DNA from: Flavobacterium erciyesense
GTDB lineage: Bacteria; Bacteroidota; Bacteroidia; Flavobacteriales; Flavobacteriaceae
Direction: 5' to 3'
Length of the DNA stretch: 64,000 bases
Assembly (NCBI RefSeq): GCF_018069925.1
Contig: NZ_JAGPXB010000013.1
Location: 40,817-104,816, forward strand
Of the stretch, positions 26,124-34,447 are shown piece after piece. Within the stretch, counting starts at the first letter, position 1. Every line of letters starts with the position of its first letter. The translations under genes and the position numbers were made by a program. Under the pieces are notes generated by a model. The model saw only the letters and a program-made list of their open reading frames with translations, was not told the origin of the DNA and made no database searches.

Positions 26124-28907
26124 CTATTTTTTTTCTTCTACGTTTTTGTTTTTAAAATTCCATGTAAATCCAATCATAGCATATCGTTTCAATCTGTCGT
26201 TACGCTCCTCACCAATCGTATTTTCATAGATAAATCGATTAATTCCCACGTTTTGATTCAAAATATCTCTCACTAAGAAATAAGCTGTAAACTCCTCTTT
26301 CTTAAAGGTGCGTTGTAACCTTGCATTCCAAAGTTGGTTAGATAGTTGGTTTTGAAATTCAAGTGTTTTTTGACGGGCGTACCAATTGTAATCTGATTCA
26401 ATTTTCCATTTTTGTGTTAAATAAACACCAGCTCTAAAACCTAGTTCATTGGTATTAAAAGACCTAACTTGATTGTTTTGCGAAGTACTATTACGACTGT
26501 TTGAGAAGGTGTTGCTCAAAGTTAAATCGTATTTTTTTTCTTTCGATTTGTTAATATAGAGACCAAAACTAGAGTTCAAATTATCCGAATTATTAATTTG
26601 TTTGTTGATGCTATTTACAGACCTGTTGTAATTAAGAGACGGATTCAAATTAACAAATAGGTTTAATTTTTTTAATTTAAAACCATAACCCATATAAACA
26701 TTTGCCGAAAAATTTCCATTGGTATTTATAGGTGTCGTTACTGTTTTTGCACTTTCTGGATCGATATCTCTGTTAAAAGAAATCAAGTTTGCTGTTGTTC
26801 TAAAAGATACACTCTGAAAAAAATTGCTTTCGGTTAAAATGCTATAAGTACTGTGTGTAACATTAAAACTGTTCGTAAATGATTGCTTCAAATCTGGGTT
26901 ACCTACAACTTGGTTGAAAAAATCCTGGTTGTTTCGAAGCGGTTGCAACTGATCAATAGTTGGTTGTCTTGTAGCTCCTTGATAGCTAAAACGCAGGTTA
27001 CTATTGCTTTTGTATTTATATGAAAAATTTGCCGATGGGAAAAAGTTAGTAAAACTGCGGTTATACTCTTTGTTTTGCGATAAATCTTGTAAATCAAAAA
27101 AAGTAAAACCAAAACCACTACCAAAACTATAAGTGATCTTTTTTGCATTGTAACTCAACTTAATTAAAGGTTTGTGTGTTGTAATGTTTTGCTCAAATTG
27201 ATTGGATAACGAATCAACAACTACATCATAACGTCCGCTCAAATCAGAAAAATCATAGGTAATAAAATTACTATTGCCGCTGTTATTAGTAATTTGATAA
27301 GACAATTGCAAAGCCATCTTTTTACCCAAAGGTTCTGTATAAGTAGTGTTTACACTCACATTTTGTGTGTTTTTCTCGCCCACTTTATTTTGATCTACTT
27401 CATTACTAAAAGCCAAAGCTCCGCCTTCGTAGCTTTCATTACTTGATTTCAAAAAATTATTAGAATTGCTGTTTAATGTGTTCCAGCTGCTATTTACAGA
27501 TAAAGTTCTACGTGGTTTTGCAAATTTATGTTTGAATAAAACACTTGCAGAAAGCGCTTGCTTATCAGAATTTGTGGTAAACATACGCTCTTGTCTGTTG
27601 CGCAGTAAACCATCATTTCCTCTGGTATCTCCGTTAGTAAATTCGTCACTTTCGGTAGTATAAAAATTAGTTTTTGCCGTAACCTTTAAAGTATTAATAG
27701 AGTCAATTTTTACATCATAAACTATGTTTGCTTTAAAATTATCTCTGTTTACATTACTTACCGTAGAGCTGTTTTGATTGAGTTGCGTGTCGCTTACTTG
27801 TGTTTGCGTATTTCGGCTGCTATTGTTTTGATAACTTTGTCGGTTGTATTTAGGAGACAAATTTAAACTGTGTTTGTCGTTCCATTTGTTATTGTATTGC
27901 AAACCTGCATTGGTATTTTTAATAAATCCATTTTGAGTATCTACATACGGCTCGTCATCATTTTCACCACCGGTCCACTCATAGCTCACATTACCATCAT
28001 CATCCATGTTCATACTTACATTACCGTCACCACCTCCAAATTTATCACTGTCCTCCCAACTTAAACCATCTTGGCCCGTATTACCATTTAATAAAAAAGC
28101 TGATAGTTTTCTTTTTCCTTTAAAACTACTCACCAAAATATTACTGTTGTAACGTGAATCATTATCTGCCGTGGGCTCATTTGCTCCGTCAATTTTACCA
28201 AAATAGCCTTTCTTTTTGTCTTCTTTCAACTTAAGATTGATGGTTTTTTTAGTCTCGCCGTCGTCAATTCCTGTGAACTCAGCTTGGTCGCTTTTTTTAT
28301 TGAAAACTTGCACTTCTTTAATAGCATCGGCACGTAAATTTTTTACCGCCATACCTGGATCATCACCAAAAAATTCTTCGCCATCAACCAAAACTTTTTC
28401 AACGGTTTCGCCCATGGCTTTGATTGTTCCGTTTTTATCCACTTGAATTCCGGGTAATTTTTTTAAAAGTTCTTCTACGTTAGCATTAGCATCCACTTGA
28501 AAATCGCTAGCACGGTAACTGGTTGTATCGCCTTTTATTTTAATAGATCCGGTTTTAATGACCACTTCTCGAAGTAATTCCATTTTACTCATTAAGTTGA
28601 TGTTGCCTAAATTACGATCTGTTTCGGTTAAAGTAATATCATCCAAGTAATCGGCATATTGACTGTGAGAAGTCATCAAGATATAGCTGCCTGGTTTTAC
28701 ATTGTTCATTAAAAATTTACCATCTTTGTCAGAACGTGTAAATTTATAAAGCACCGAATCAACGGGTGTTAATAAAGCGATTACCGAATTGTAAATAGGT
28801 GTTTTTTCGCTTCCGGCGGTTAATGTTCCTGATACTTTGCTTTTTTGGGCAAAAGCTGTAAAGGTTACAAAAAATAAAATGGCAAGAGTTACCCTAAAGT
28901 TTGACAT
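26124..28907 (-). CDS. Outer-membrane beta-barrel protein, TonB-receptor-like with carboxypeptidase-regulatory domain
   Basis: The product has 927 residues from the ATG at 28907 (SNFRVTLAILFFVTFTAFAQ signal); a frame start at 28946 adds 13 unlikely residues. A carboxypeptidase-regulatory-like domain covers about residues 23-105, a plug-like region about 125-220 (LLKKLPGIQVDKNGTIKAMG, VEKVLVDGEEFFGDD), and the rest is Asn/Ser/Tyr-rich strands typical of a 22-strand-like barrel. A TonB box is not obvious. It is paired with the GLPGLI gene downstream. Confidence 0.88.
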   Translation of the reverse strand: MSNFRVTLAILFFVTFTAFAQKSKVSGTLTAGSEKTPIYNSVIALLTPVDSVLYKFTRSDKDGKFLMNNVKPGSYILMTSHSQYADYLDDITLTETDRNLGNINLMSKMELLREVVIKTGSIKIKGDTTSYRASDFQVDANANVEELLKKLPGIQVDKNGTIKAMGETVEKVLVDGEEFFGDDPGMAVKNLRADAIKEVQVFNKKSDQAEFTGIDDGETKKTINLKLKEDKKKGYFGKIDGANEPTADNDSRYNSNILVSSFKGKRKLSAFLLNGNTGQDGLSWEDSDKFGGGDGNVSMNMDDDGNVSYEWTGGENDDEPYVDTQNGFIKNTNAGLQYNNKWNDKHSLNLSPKYNRQSYQNNSSRNTQTQVSDTQLNQNSSTVSNVNRDNFKANIVYDVKIDSINTLKVTAKTNFYTTESDEFTNGDTRGNDGLLRNRQERMFTTNSDKQALSASVLFKHKFAKPRRTLSVNSSWNTLNSNSNNFLKSSNESYEGGALAFSNEVDQNKVGEKNTQNVSVNTTYTEPLGKKMALQLSYQITNNSGNSNFITYDFSDLSGRYDVVVDSLSNQFEQNITTHKPLIKLSYNAKKITYSFGSGFGFTFFDLQDLSQNKEYNRSFTNFFPSANFSYKYKSNSNLRFSYQGATRQPTIDQLQPLRNNQDFFNQVVGNPDLKQSFTNSFNVTHSTYSILTESNFFQSVSFRTTANLISFNRDIDPESAKTVTTPINTNGNFSANVYMGYGFKLKKLNLFVNLNPSLNYNRSVNSINKQINNSDNLNSSFGLYINKSKEKKYDLTLSNTFSNSRNSTSQNNQVRSFNTNELGFRAGVYLTQKWKIESDYNWYARQKTLEFQNQLSNQLWNARLQRTFKKEEFTAYFLVRDILNQNVGINRFIYENTIGEERNDRLKRYAMIGFTWNFKNKNVEEKK

Positions 28908-29151
28908 AAATACTAGTTGGTTTTTGGTTAATGCATTTTGAAACAAATAAAAACTAGTATTATAGTACTTTACTACTAACTCTAAATTTTAGTTTCGTTA
29001 CTTACAACGCAGACGGACCAAAAATAGTATTATTCGTACTACGTAATCTTTACGAATTGTTATAAATGTGTTAAAGTTTTTCTTACGCGAAAAGGCATTT
29101 TATTCGCAATCGGAGGTGATAAAAACAGTTGCAAAAAGCTTAAGTGGAAAT

Positions 29152-30189
29152 TTAAAGTGCTTTTTGAATTTTGGTAACTACCGTTTCAGGAATAATTGTT
29201 CGCATAGCATCCTCGTAACCTGGCACATTTTTATTGCCGTAAACCGAAGTTGGTAACATAGGAAATTGTTTTCTGTCCGCGGTTAGTGCGTTTTCAAATG
29301 GTTGGTTAAAAGGTAAGAATCCAGCATACGGATGCGTTGCACCCCAAAGTGTGATCACTTTTACGCCCAACATGGCTGCAATATGTGCATTGCCAGAATC
29401 CATAGAGAGCATTACATCCAGATTACTAATCAGTTGTAATTCTTGCTGAAATTTGATTTTTCCTGCTACTACCACCATATTTTTATGCTGTGCCGCTAAG
29501 GCATTTAATTGTTGAATTTCATGCGCTCCGCCACCAAAAAGCAATATGGTTTGGGTTGTATCTAATGCTAATTGATCAATTACTTGTTGCATTAAATCGA
29601 GAGGATATACTTTTGAGGTGTATTGTGCAAAAGGAGCAATTCCGATTAATTTCTTGTAATTTTTTCCAATTAATGCTGCAATTTCAGGAGTCAAAACTGC
29701 TTTTTCAGGAAATTGTGGTTGAGATAAATCAACTGGAAAACCGAGTTGTTCAAATACTTTTACATGTCTTTCAAACATGGTTGGTAATTGCTGAAATACT
29801 TTATTTTCGGCACGAGTGAGTTCTTTTTTGCCTTGTCGGCCTTTATCAACCGCTGCTACTTTTTTACCGCTTAACACAAAAAGATTTCGAACAATTTTAG
29901 AGCGTAATACGTTGTGTAAGTCAGCGAAAGCATCAATATGTAAACCTTTCAAATCTTTGAACAAACGCAACAATCCAAGAAATCCTTTGTGGCGTTCTTT
30001 TTCGTCAAAAGCAAAAAAAGTAAGATTGGGGATTCCCTCGAAAAAAGGCTTAAAAAAAGGTCTGGAAATAACCGTAATCTTAAGTTGTGGATGTTGGTTT
30101 ACTAGTGCTCTTACAACAGGAACCGTCATGGCGACATCTCCCATTGCGGAAAGGCGCATTACAGCGATATGTGTAGCGGTAATTAACAA
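29152..30189 (-). CDS. Glycosyltransferase family 9 protein (heptosyltransferase-like)
   Basis: The product has 345 residues from a TTG at 30189, giving HIAVMRLSAMGDVAMTVPVV, the usual family N terminus. The donor-binding part is IGIAPFAQYTSKVYPLD near residue 190 and MLSMDSGNAHIAAMLGVKVI near 258. Such enzymes add heptose or related sugars to lipid A core on the cytoplasmic face. It is followed on the same strand by nothing closer than the GLPGLI unit; the DUF4254 gene lies upstream. Confidence 0.88.
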   Translation of the reverse strand: MLITATHIAVMRLSAMGDVAMTVPVVRALVNQHPQLKITVISRPFFKPFFEGIPNLTFFAFDEKERHKGFLGLLRLFKDLKGLHIDAFADLHNVLRSKIVRNLFVLSGKKVAAVDKGRQGKKELTRAENKVFQQLPTMFERHVKVFEQLGFPVDLSQPQFPEKAVLTPEIAALIGKNYKKLIGIAPFAQYTSKVYPLDLMQQVIDQLALDTTQTILLFGGGAHEIQQLNALAAQHKNMVVVAGKIKFQQELQLISNLDVMLSMDSGNAHIAAMLGVKVITLWGATHPYAGFLPFNQPFENALTADRKQFPMLPTSVYGNKNVPGYEDAMRTIIPETVVTKIQKAL

Positions 30190-30212
30190 TTAGTGTGTTT
30201 TATTGTGCTTTC

Positions 30213-30354
30213 TAGCCCAGATTGAAATGAAAATCCCGGAACTCAAGCGGCAACGTTTTTGGGTTTAAAAAAGCGACCAACGGAAGCTCTTTTTAAACCC
30301 ATAAAAACGGCACTGCTTGGGTGAGGAATTGTAATGGAAAGCTGGAATAGCTTC
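30213..30354 (+). ncRNA. Candidate structured RNA, Flavo-1-like intergenic element (copy 3)
   Basis: It opens with TAGCCCAGATTGAAATG and closes with GGAAAGCTGGAATAGCTTC. An inner stem pairs GGGTTTAAAAA with TTTTTAAACCC around GCGACCAACGGAAGCTC. The tip word GCGAC-N-GAAGCTC is shared with the element at 8062-8206. Like that copy it lies just before a gene 3' end and outside any ORF. Family name from memory. Confidence 0.5.
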
Positions 30355-30359
30355 GTAAA

Positions 30360-30965
30360 TTATTTTTTATTTTGGTACAAAACAGGATTCAATTCATCAT
30401 CGTTGTACATTTTCATTTGCTTGTACACTTTCATGAATTTATCGCCGTTTTCAATATCTGCCAATAAATCATCAATTGCAGTTGACAAATCAGTGCGCTG
30501 CTCTAACAATACATTCAATTTAGCTTGGCATTTGTCGCGGTGGTCTTGCGATGCTTCTGCACGGGTAGCCTCTTCTTGCATGTGGTAGATTTTTAATGCT
30601 AAAATAGACAAACGGTCAAAGGCCCAAGCAGGACTTTCAGAGTTGATTTTGGCATTTTCTTTTACCACAACATGGCTGTATTTTTGCAAAAAGTAACTAT
30701 CTGTATACTCAACCATATCAGTACGCTCTTGATTAGAAGCATCAATTCTTCTTTTCAAAGTTAAAGCTGCTACCGGATCAATGTTTGGATCACGAATAAT
30801 ATCCTCAAAATGCCATTGAACGGTGTCAATCCAATTTTTGTGGTACAACAAATGTTCAAATTTATCCTTTGGATAAGGATTGTTTATAGGCTGATCAACA
30901 TTATCAAACTGGTGATAATCCTTGATGCTTTGCTCGAATACGGAGTACGCTAATTTTGAAAACAT
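30360..30965 (-). CDS. DUF4254 domain-containing protein
   Basis: The product has 201 residues, all helical, with WIDTVQWHFEDIIRDPNID near residue 46 and LTLKRRIDASNQERTDMVE near 68, the core of DUF4254. Function unknown. A clear promoter lies just before it. In flavobacteria it commonly sits beside a GT9 gene, as here, which hints at a link with lipopolysaccharide-type glycan synthesis; that is inference from context. Confidence 0.85.
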   Translation of the reverse strand: MFSKLAYSVFEQSIKDYHQFDNVDQPINNPYPKDKFEHLLYHKNWIDTVQWHFEDIIRDPNIDPVAALTLKRRIDASNQERTDMVEYTDSYFLQKYSHVVVKENAKINSESPAWAFDRLSILALKIYHMQEEATRAEASQDHRDKCQAKLNVLLEQRTDLSTAIDDLLADIENGDKFMKVYKQMKMYNDDELNPVLYQNKK

Positions 30966-30984
30966 ATCTTTATATATTAAAAAG

Positions 30985-31017
30985 CAAAGATACTTTTTAT
31001 ACTTTTATCCCGTCAAA
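30985..31017 (-). promoter_or_regulatory. Promoter of the DUF4254 gene
   Basis: On the minus strand TTTG (31017-31014), a 21-nt spacer, then TATCTTTG (30992-30985), a full match to the flavobacterial consensus. It ends 20 nt before the start codon and faces the divergent upp gene. Confidence 0.75.
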
Positions 31018-31051
31018 AAATAATCACAAGTTTAAATACCTTAAAATCGTC

Positions 31052-31705
31052 ATGCAAATTCATTATCTATCAGAAGGAAACAGCGTATTGAATCACTTTT
31101 TAGCGCAAATTCGAAATGTTACCGTGCAGAACGATAGCATGCGTTTTCGCAGAAATATTGAACGCATTGGCGAAATTATGGCGTATGAGTTGAGTAAAAA
31201 TATGACCTACAAAACCGTAGCAATACCAACACCACTTGGCACAAAAGCCACGACTGCTATAGCTGAGCAATTGGTATTGTGTTCTGTGCTGCGGGCAGGA
31301 TTGCCTTTGCATTTGGGATTCTTGAATTATTTTGATGATGCCGAAAATGGTTTCATATCGGCTTACCGAAACTACCCTAATAACGATGAAAATTTTGAAA
31401 TTCTGGTGCAATACCAAGCTATTTCTGATTTAAACGGAAAGAATATGATTCTTGTAGATCCGATGTTGGCGACTGGACAATCGCTTGTAGCTGTTTTCAA
31501 TAAATTAATGGAAAACAGTGCTCCCAAAGAAATTCATATTGCAGTTGTAATTGCCGCTCCCGAAGGTATAGCGTACCTAGAGCAACATTTGCCCGACCAT
31601 TGCCACTTATGGGTTGCGGCCTTAGATGAAAAGTTGAACGAACAAAGTTATATTGTTCCCGGTTTAGGCGATGCTGGCGACTTGGCGTATGGTAAAAAAC
31701 TATAG
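31052..31705 (+). CDS. upp: Uracil phosphoribosyltransferase
   Basis: The product has 217 residues from the ATG at 31052 (MQIHYLSEGNSVLNHFL); the open frame extends to 30956 but those codons overlap the divergent promoter. The PRPP-binding loop VDPMLATGQSL lies near residue 133, and the uracil-binding end GLGDAGDLAYG near 205. It converts uracil and PRPP to UMP in pyrimidine salvage. Its last 6 bp overlap the convergent DUF6427 gene. Confidence 0.95.
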   Translation: MQIHYLSEGNSVLNHFLAQIRNVTVQNDSMRFRRNIERIGEIMAYELSKNMTYKTVAIPTPLGTKATTAIAEQLVLCSVLRAGLPLHLGFLNYFDDAENGFISAYRNYPNNDENFEILVQYQAISDLNGKNMILVDPMLATGQSLVAVFNKLMENSAPKEIHIAVVIAAPEGIAYLEQHLPDHCHLWVAALDEKLNEQSYIVPGLGDAGDLAYGKKL

Positions 31706-32629
31706 CTGCGAGAAAAAAGCAAATAAACTACACAAAATTAATACACCAAACACGAGCTCTTGTTTGAGTTTTTCCTGTGGGATTTCGATGTGACTGCTGG
31801 CCATAATGGCCAAAGGTGCCATGGTAAAAATGAGAATATCGTTGCTTTTATTAGCCGATAACACATACACTAAAACACCAATAAAAAGCGCAGCAACAAT
31901 TTTTTTATACGATGTGTGCAACAGCTGCGGTCTGTTAGATAAAGTAGCCAACATGGATACCACAAAAAACAAAACCACCGTAGCGTAAAGCGACAAAGCT
32001 CCGTTTTGATAATTATTAGTAAAATAATCTAAGGCAAAATCAACTTGAACGCTGTTAATAAGATAATTTACAAGGTCAAAATTGAATACCGTTCCAAAGA
32101 GTAAAAATAAAATTACCGACACTACAAAAGCGATAAATGGTAAAATCCAGTTTCTGTAATCACGGGCTACGTGAAATAAAATGGAGATGAAAACCAGTAC
32201 GATGTACAAAATGTTCCAGAAATGAAACAAGGCTGCGATGAAAATCCACAACGAGGCATCAAATATTTTTTCTTTAGATGCCTTGAGCGATTGCAATGAA
32301 ATCAATCGGCGTAAAGCCAAAAGCAGAAAAAAATTAGAGACAATCAGGTTGGTATTGTTTAACACATCAGGAAAAAACAGCAGAAACAAAAAGTAAAAAA
32401 ACACAGTGTAAGTACTGTCTTTACTCAGCCCATTGCGCTTAGCAATAAAATCAGTTAAGAAAATAGAACCAATCAAGACTAAAAATAAAGCACCCATTTT
32501 TACCCATTCAAGAACCGCAATTGCAGCAGGATGTGCTTGCAAATGGTACAACGAAAAGAAAACCAGCATCAATAGTACCACTAATGCAAAATTTAACGGT
32601 GTAGATTTTCTAAAAACACTTGTTATCAT
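31700..32629 (-). CDS. DUF6427 family membrane protein
   Basis: The product has 309 residues with about eight membrane segments. The N terminus MITSVFRKSTPLNFALVV and TDFIAKRNGLSKDSTYTVFF fit a family I recall as DUF6427, found next to upp in flavobacteria. Function unknown. It overlaps upp by 6 bp, tail to tail. Confidence 0.75.
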   Translation of the reverse strand: MITSVFRKSTPLNFALVVLLMLVFFSLYHLQAHPAAIAVLEWVKMGALFLVLIGSIFLTDFIAKRNGLSKDSTYTVFFYFLFLLFFPDVLNNTNLIVSNFFLLLALRRLISLQSLKASKEKIFDASLWIFIAALFHFWNILYIVLVFISILFHVARDYRNWILPFIAFVVSVILFLLFGTVFNFDLVNYLINSVQVDFALDYFTNNYQNGALSLYATVVLFFVVSMLATLSNRPQLLHTSYKKIVAALFIGVLVYVLSANKSNDILIFTMAPLAIMASSHIEIPQEKLKQELVFGVLILCSLFAFFSQL

Positions 32630-32649
32630 ACGGATATTTTATACTTTTG
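32620..32649 (+). promoter_or_regulatory. Possible promoter of the DUF6341 gene
   Basis: TTG (32620-32622), a 19-nt spacer, then TACTTTTG (32642-32649). It would give a leader of roughly 115 nt before the start at 32771. Confidence 0.4.
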
Positions 32650-32690
32650 TGGTGGTAAATATAAGACTTGTTTAAAAAGTAACTGTACTT

Positions 32691-32723
32691 GCTAAGAAAG
32701 AATCTTTCTTTTGAAGCGTTAGC
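32691..32723 (+). other. Hairpin in the long leader of the DUF6341 gene
   Basis: GCTAA/TTAGC (32691-32695, 32719-32723) or AAGAAAGA/TCTTTCTT (32694-32701, 32703-32710) can pair, as alternatives sharing two bases. Switching between such stems could regulate the gene, but no known riboswitch is recognised. Confidence 0.3.
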
Positions 32724-32770
32724 AGTCTGAATTACTGAATGATTTAGTTTAAAAATTAATTTGACATATT

Positions 32771-33001
32771 ATGAAGGCATTTTTTGAAGGCATACAATAT
32801 TTATTCGTAGATATTTTATTTGCTCCACTAGATTTTTTACGTTCATTAGAGCTTACTTCTTGGTTTGCAGCTAACACAATCAACTGGATTTTTATGATTA
32901 TTTGTACGGCAGCAATCGTTTACTGGATTAAGCAATTACGTATTTTTGACGATGCGGGTACTGAAAATCAAGATACCACAGCACATTCGTTCTTAAAATA
33001 A
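32771..33001 (+). CDS. DUF6341-type small membrane protein
   Basis: The product has 76 residues with one clear membrane helix (about 35-53, WIFMIICTAAIVYWI) and an amphipathic N terminus (FFEGIQYLFVDILFAPLDFL). I recall this as DUF6341, a small flavobacterial family sometimes mislabelled uracil phosphoribosyltransferase because of its neighbour. Function unknown. It is followed by a strong terminator. Confidence 0.75.
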   Translation: MKAFFEGIQYLFVDILFAPLDFLRSLELTSWFAANTINWIFMIICTAAIVYWIKQLRIFDDAGTENQDTTAHSFLK

Positions 33002-33008
33002 AAAAGCA

Positions 33009-33035
33009 AAACCTCCTGATGGAGGTTTTTTTTTA
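33009..33035 (+). terminator. Intrinsic terminator
   Basis: AAAACCTCC (33009-33017), loop TGAT, GGAGGTTTT (33022-33030), then more T. It ends the DUF6341 transcript just before the convergent purD gene. Confidence 0.92.
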
Positions 33036-33040
33036 GCATA

Positions 33041-34315
33041 TTACTTTAAGTCGTTGCCAATATCTTTTCTAAAATACATCTTATCAAAATCAAGTTGATC
33101 TATGTTTTGATAAGATTTTTTGGTGGCCGATTCAAAATCAGTTCCATACGATGTAATGGCCAAAACACGTCCGCCGTTAGTTACCACTTGGTTTTGTTCT
33201 AGTTTTGTTCCTGCATGAAAAACGATCGAATCAGTTACGTTTTCAAGTCCAGAAATTACTTTTCCTTTCTCAAAATCTTCAGGATAACCGCCAGAAACTA
33301 CCATTACGGTAGCCGCACTACGAGGATCAACCTCAAGCTCTATTTCATTCAAACGTTGATCGGCTACAGCCAAAAACAGCTCGACTAAATCAGTTTTTAA
33401 TCTTGGAATAACTACTTCGGTTTCAGGATCGCCCATACGTACATTGTATTCAATTACGATAGGTTCGTTGTTTACATTGATAAGCCCAATAAAAACAAAT
33501 CCTTTGTACGGAATTCCATCTTTTTGAAACCCATCAATTGTAGGTTTTACAATGCGTGTCTCTATTTTTTCCATCAAAACAGCATCAACATAAGGAACAG
33601 GAGAAATAGCTCCCATACCGCCTGTATTCAAACCAGTATCGCCTTCGCCAATACGTTTGTAATCTTTGGCTGTTGGCAAAATTTTATAGCTTTTTCCGTC
33701 AGTCAAAACAAAACAGCTAAGCTCAATACCATCAAGAAATTCTTCGATAACCACTTTAGCACTCGCTGCACCAAATTTTTGATGAACAAGCATATTTCGT
33801 AATTCTTGTTTGGCTTCTTCTAAATCTTGGATAATCAAAACACCTTTTCCGGCTGCCAAACCATCGGCTTTTAAAACATACGGAGGTTGTAAAGTTTCTA
33901 AAAAAGCACAACCGTTCTCTACTGTTTCTGCTGTAAAACTATCATAAGCAGCAGTAGGAATGGCATGTCGCATTAAAAATTCCTTAGCAAATTCTTTACT
34001 ACCTTCTAGTTGCGCTCCTAGTTGAGAGGGTCCTATTACCGGAATTGAACTCAATTGCGGATCCTTTTGGAAATAATCAAAAATACCTTTTACCAAAGGA
34101 TCTTCTGGACCAACCACAACCATGTTTACTTGATTTTCTTGCACAAAAAGTTTAAGTGCATCAAAATCAGTTGGGCTAATAGCCACATTGGTTGCAATGG
34201 CAGCGGTACCTGCATTTCCTGGGGCTACAAAAAGTTTTTCGCAAAGCGGACTCTGAAGCATTTTCCATGCAAAAGCATGTTCTCTACCGCCAGAACCCAA
34301 AAGTAAAATAGTCAT
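33041..34315 (-). CDS. purD: Phosphoribosylamine-glycine ligase
   Basis: The product has 424 residues from the ATG at 34315 (MTILLLGSGGREHAFAW); the frame extends to 34363 but the extra 16 residues are outside the conserved start. The ATP-grasp core is clear: VLKADGLAAGKGVLI near residue 141, GLNTGGMGAISPVPY near 230, and VEYNVRMGDPETE-type loop IEYNVRMGDPETE near 290. It joins phosphoribosylamine and glycine, the second step of purine synthesis. It stands as a single gene. Confidence 0.96.
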   Translation of the reverse strand: MTILLLGSGGREHAFAWKMLQSPLCEKLFVAPGNAGTAAIATNVAISPTDFDALKLFVQENQVNMVVVGPEDPLVKGIFDYFQKDPQLSSIPVIGPSQLGAQLEGSKEFAKEFLMRHAIPTAAYDSFTAETVENGCAFLETLQPPYVLKADGLAAGKGVLIIQDLEEAKQELRNMLVHQKFGAASAKVVIEEFLDGIELSCFVLTDGKSYKILPTAKDYKRIGEGDTGLNTGGMGAISPVPYVDAVLMEKIETRIVKPTIDGFQKDGIPYKGFVFIGLINVNNEPIVIEYNVRMGDPETEVVIPRLKTDLVELFLAVADQRLNEIELEVDPRSAATVMVVSGGYPEDFEKGKVISGLENVTDSIVFHAGTKLEQNQVVTNGGRVLAITSYGTDFESATKKSYQNIDQLDFDKMYFRKDIGNDLK

Positions 34316-34338
34316 GTGTGTTGTTTTTAGTTGTGGCA

Positions 34339-34367
34339 CAAAAATAATTGCTTTTGTACTCAAAAAA
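34339..34367 (-). promoter_or_regulatory. purD promoter
   Basis: On the minus strand TATTTTTG (34346-34339) matches TAnnTTTG, and a T run (34367-34364) lies 17 nt upstream. It is 23 nt before the purD start. No purine riboswitch is seen in the short leader. Confidence 0.5.
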
Positions 34368-34400
34368 TAATTAATTACTAAAAACTTCCCTTTTACCCCG

Positions 34401-34428
34401 TTTAAGTTGCTACTTAATATTATTTTTG
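34401..34428 (+). promoter_or_regulatory. Promoter of the CapK-like gene
   Basis: TATTTTTG (34421-34428) with TTTA at 34401-34404, spacer 16. It is 19 nt before the start at 34448 and divergent from the purD promoter. Confidence 0.4.
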
Positions 34429-34447
34429 AAAAAATTGCTACCGCTCT

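Noticed and set aside
29816..30193. Plus-strand frame of 125 codons opposite the GT9 gene
   Set aside because: GT9 motifs are clear on the minus strand; the plus frame is a shadow.
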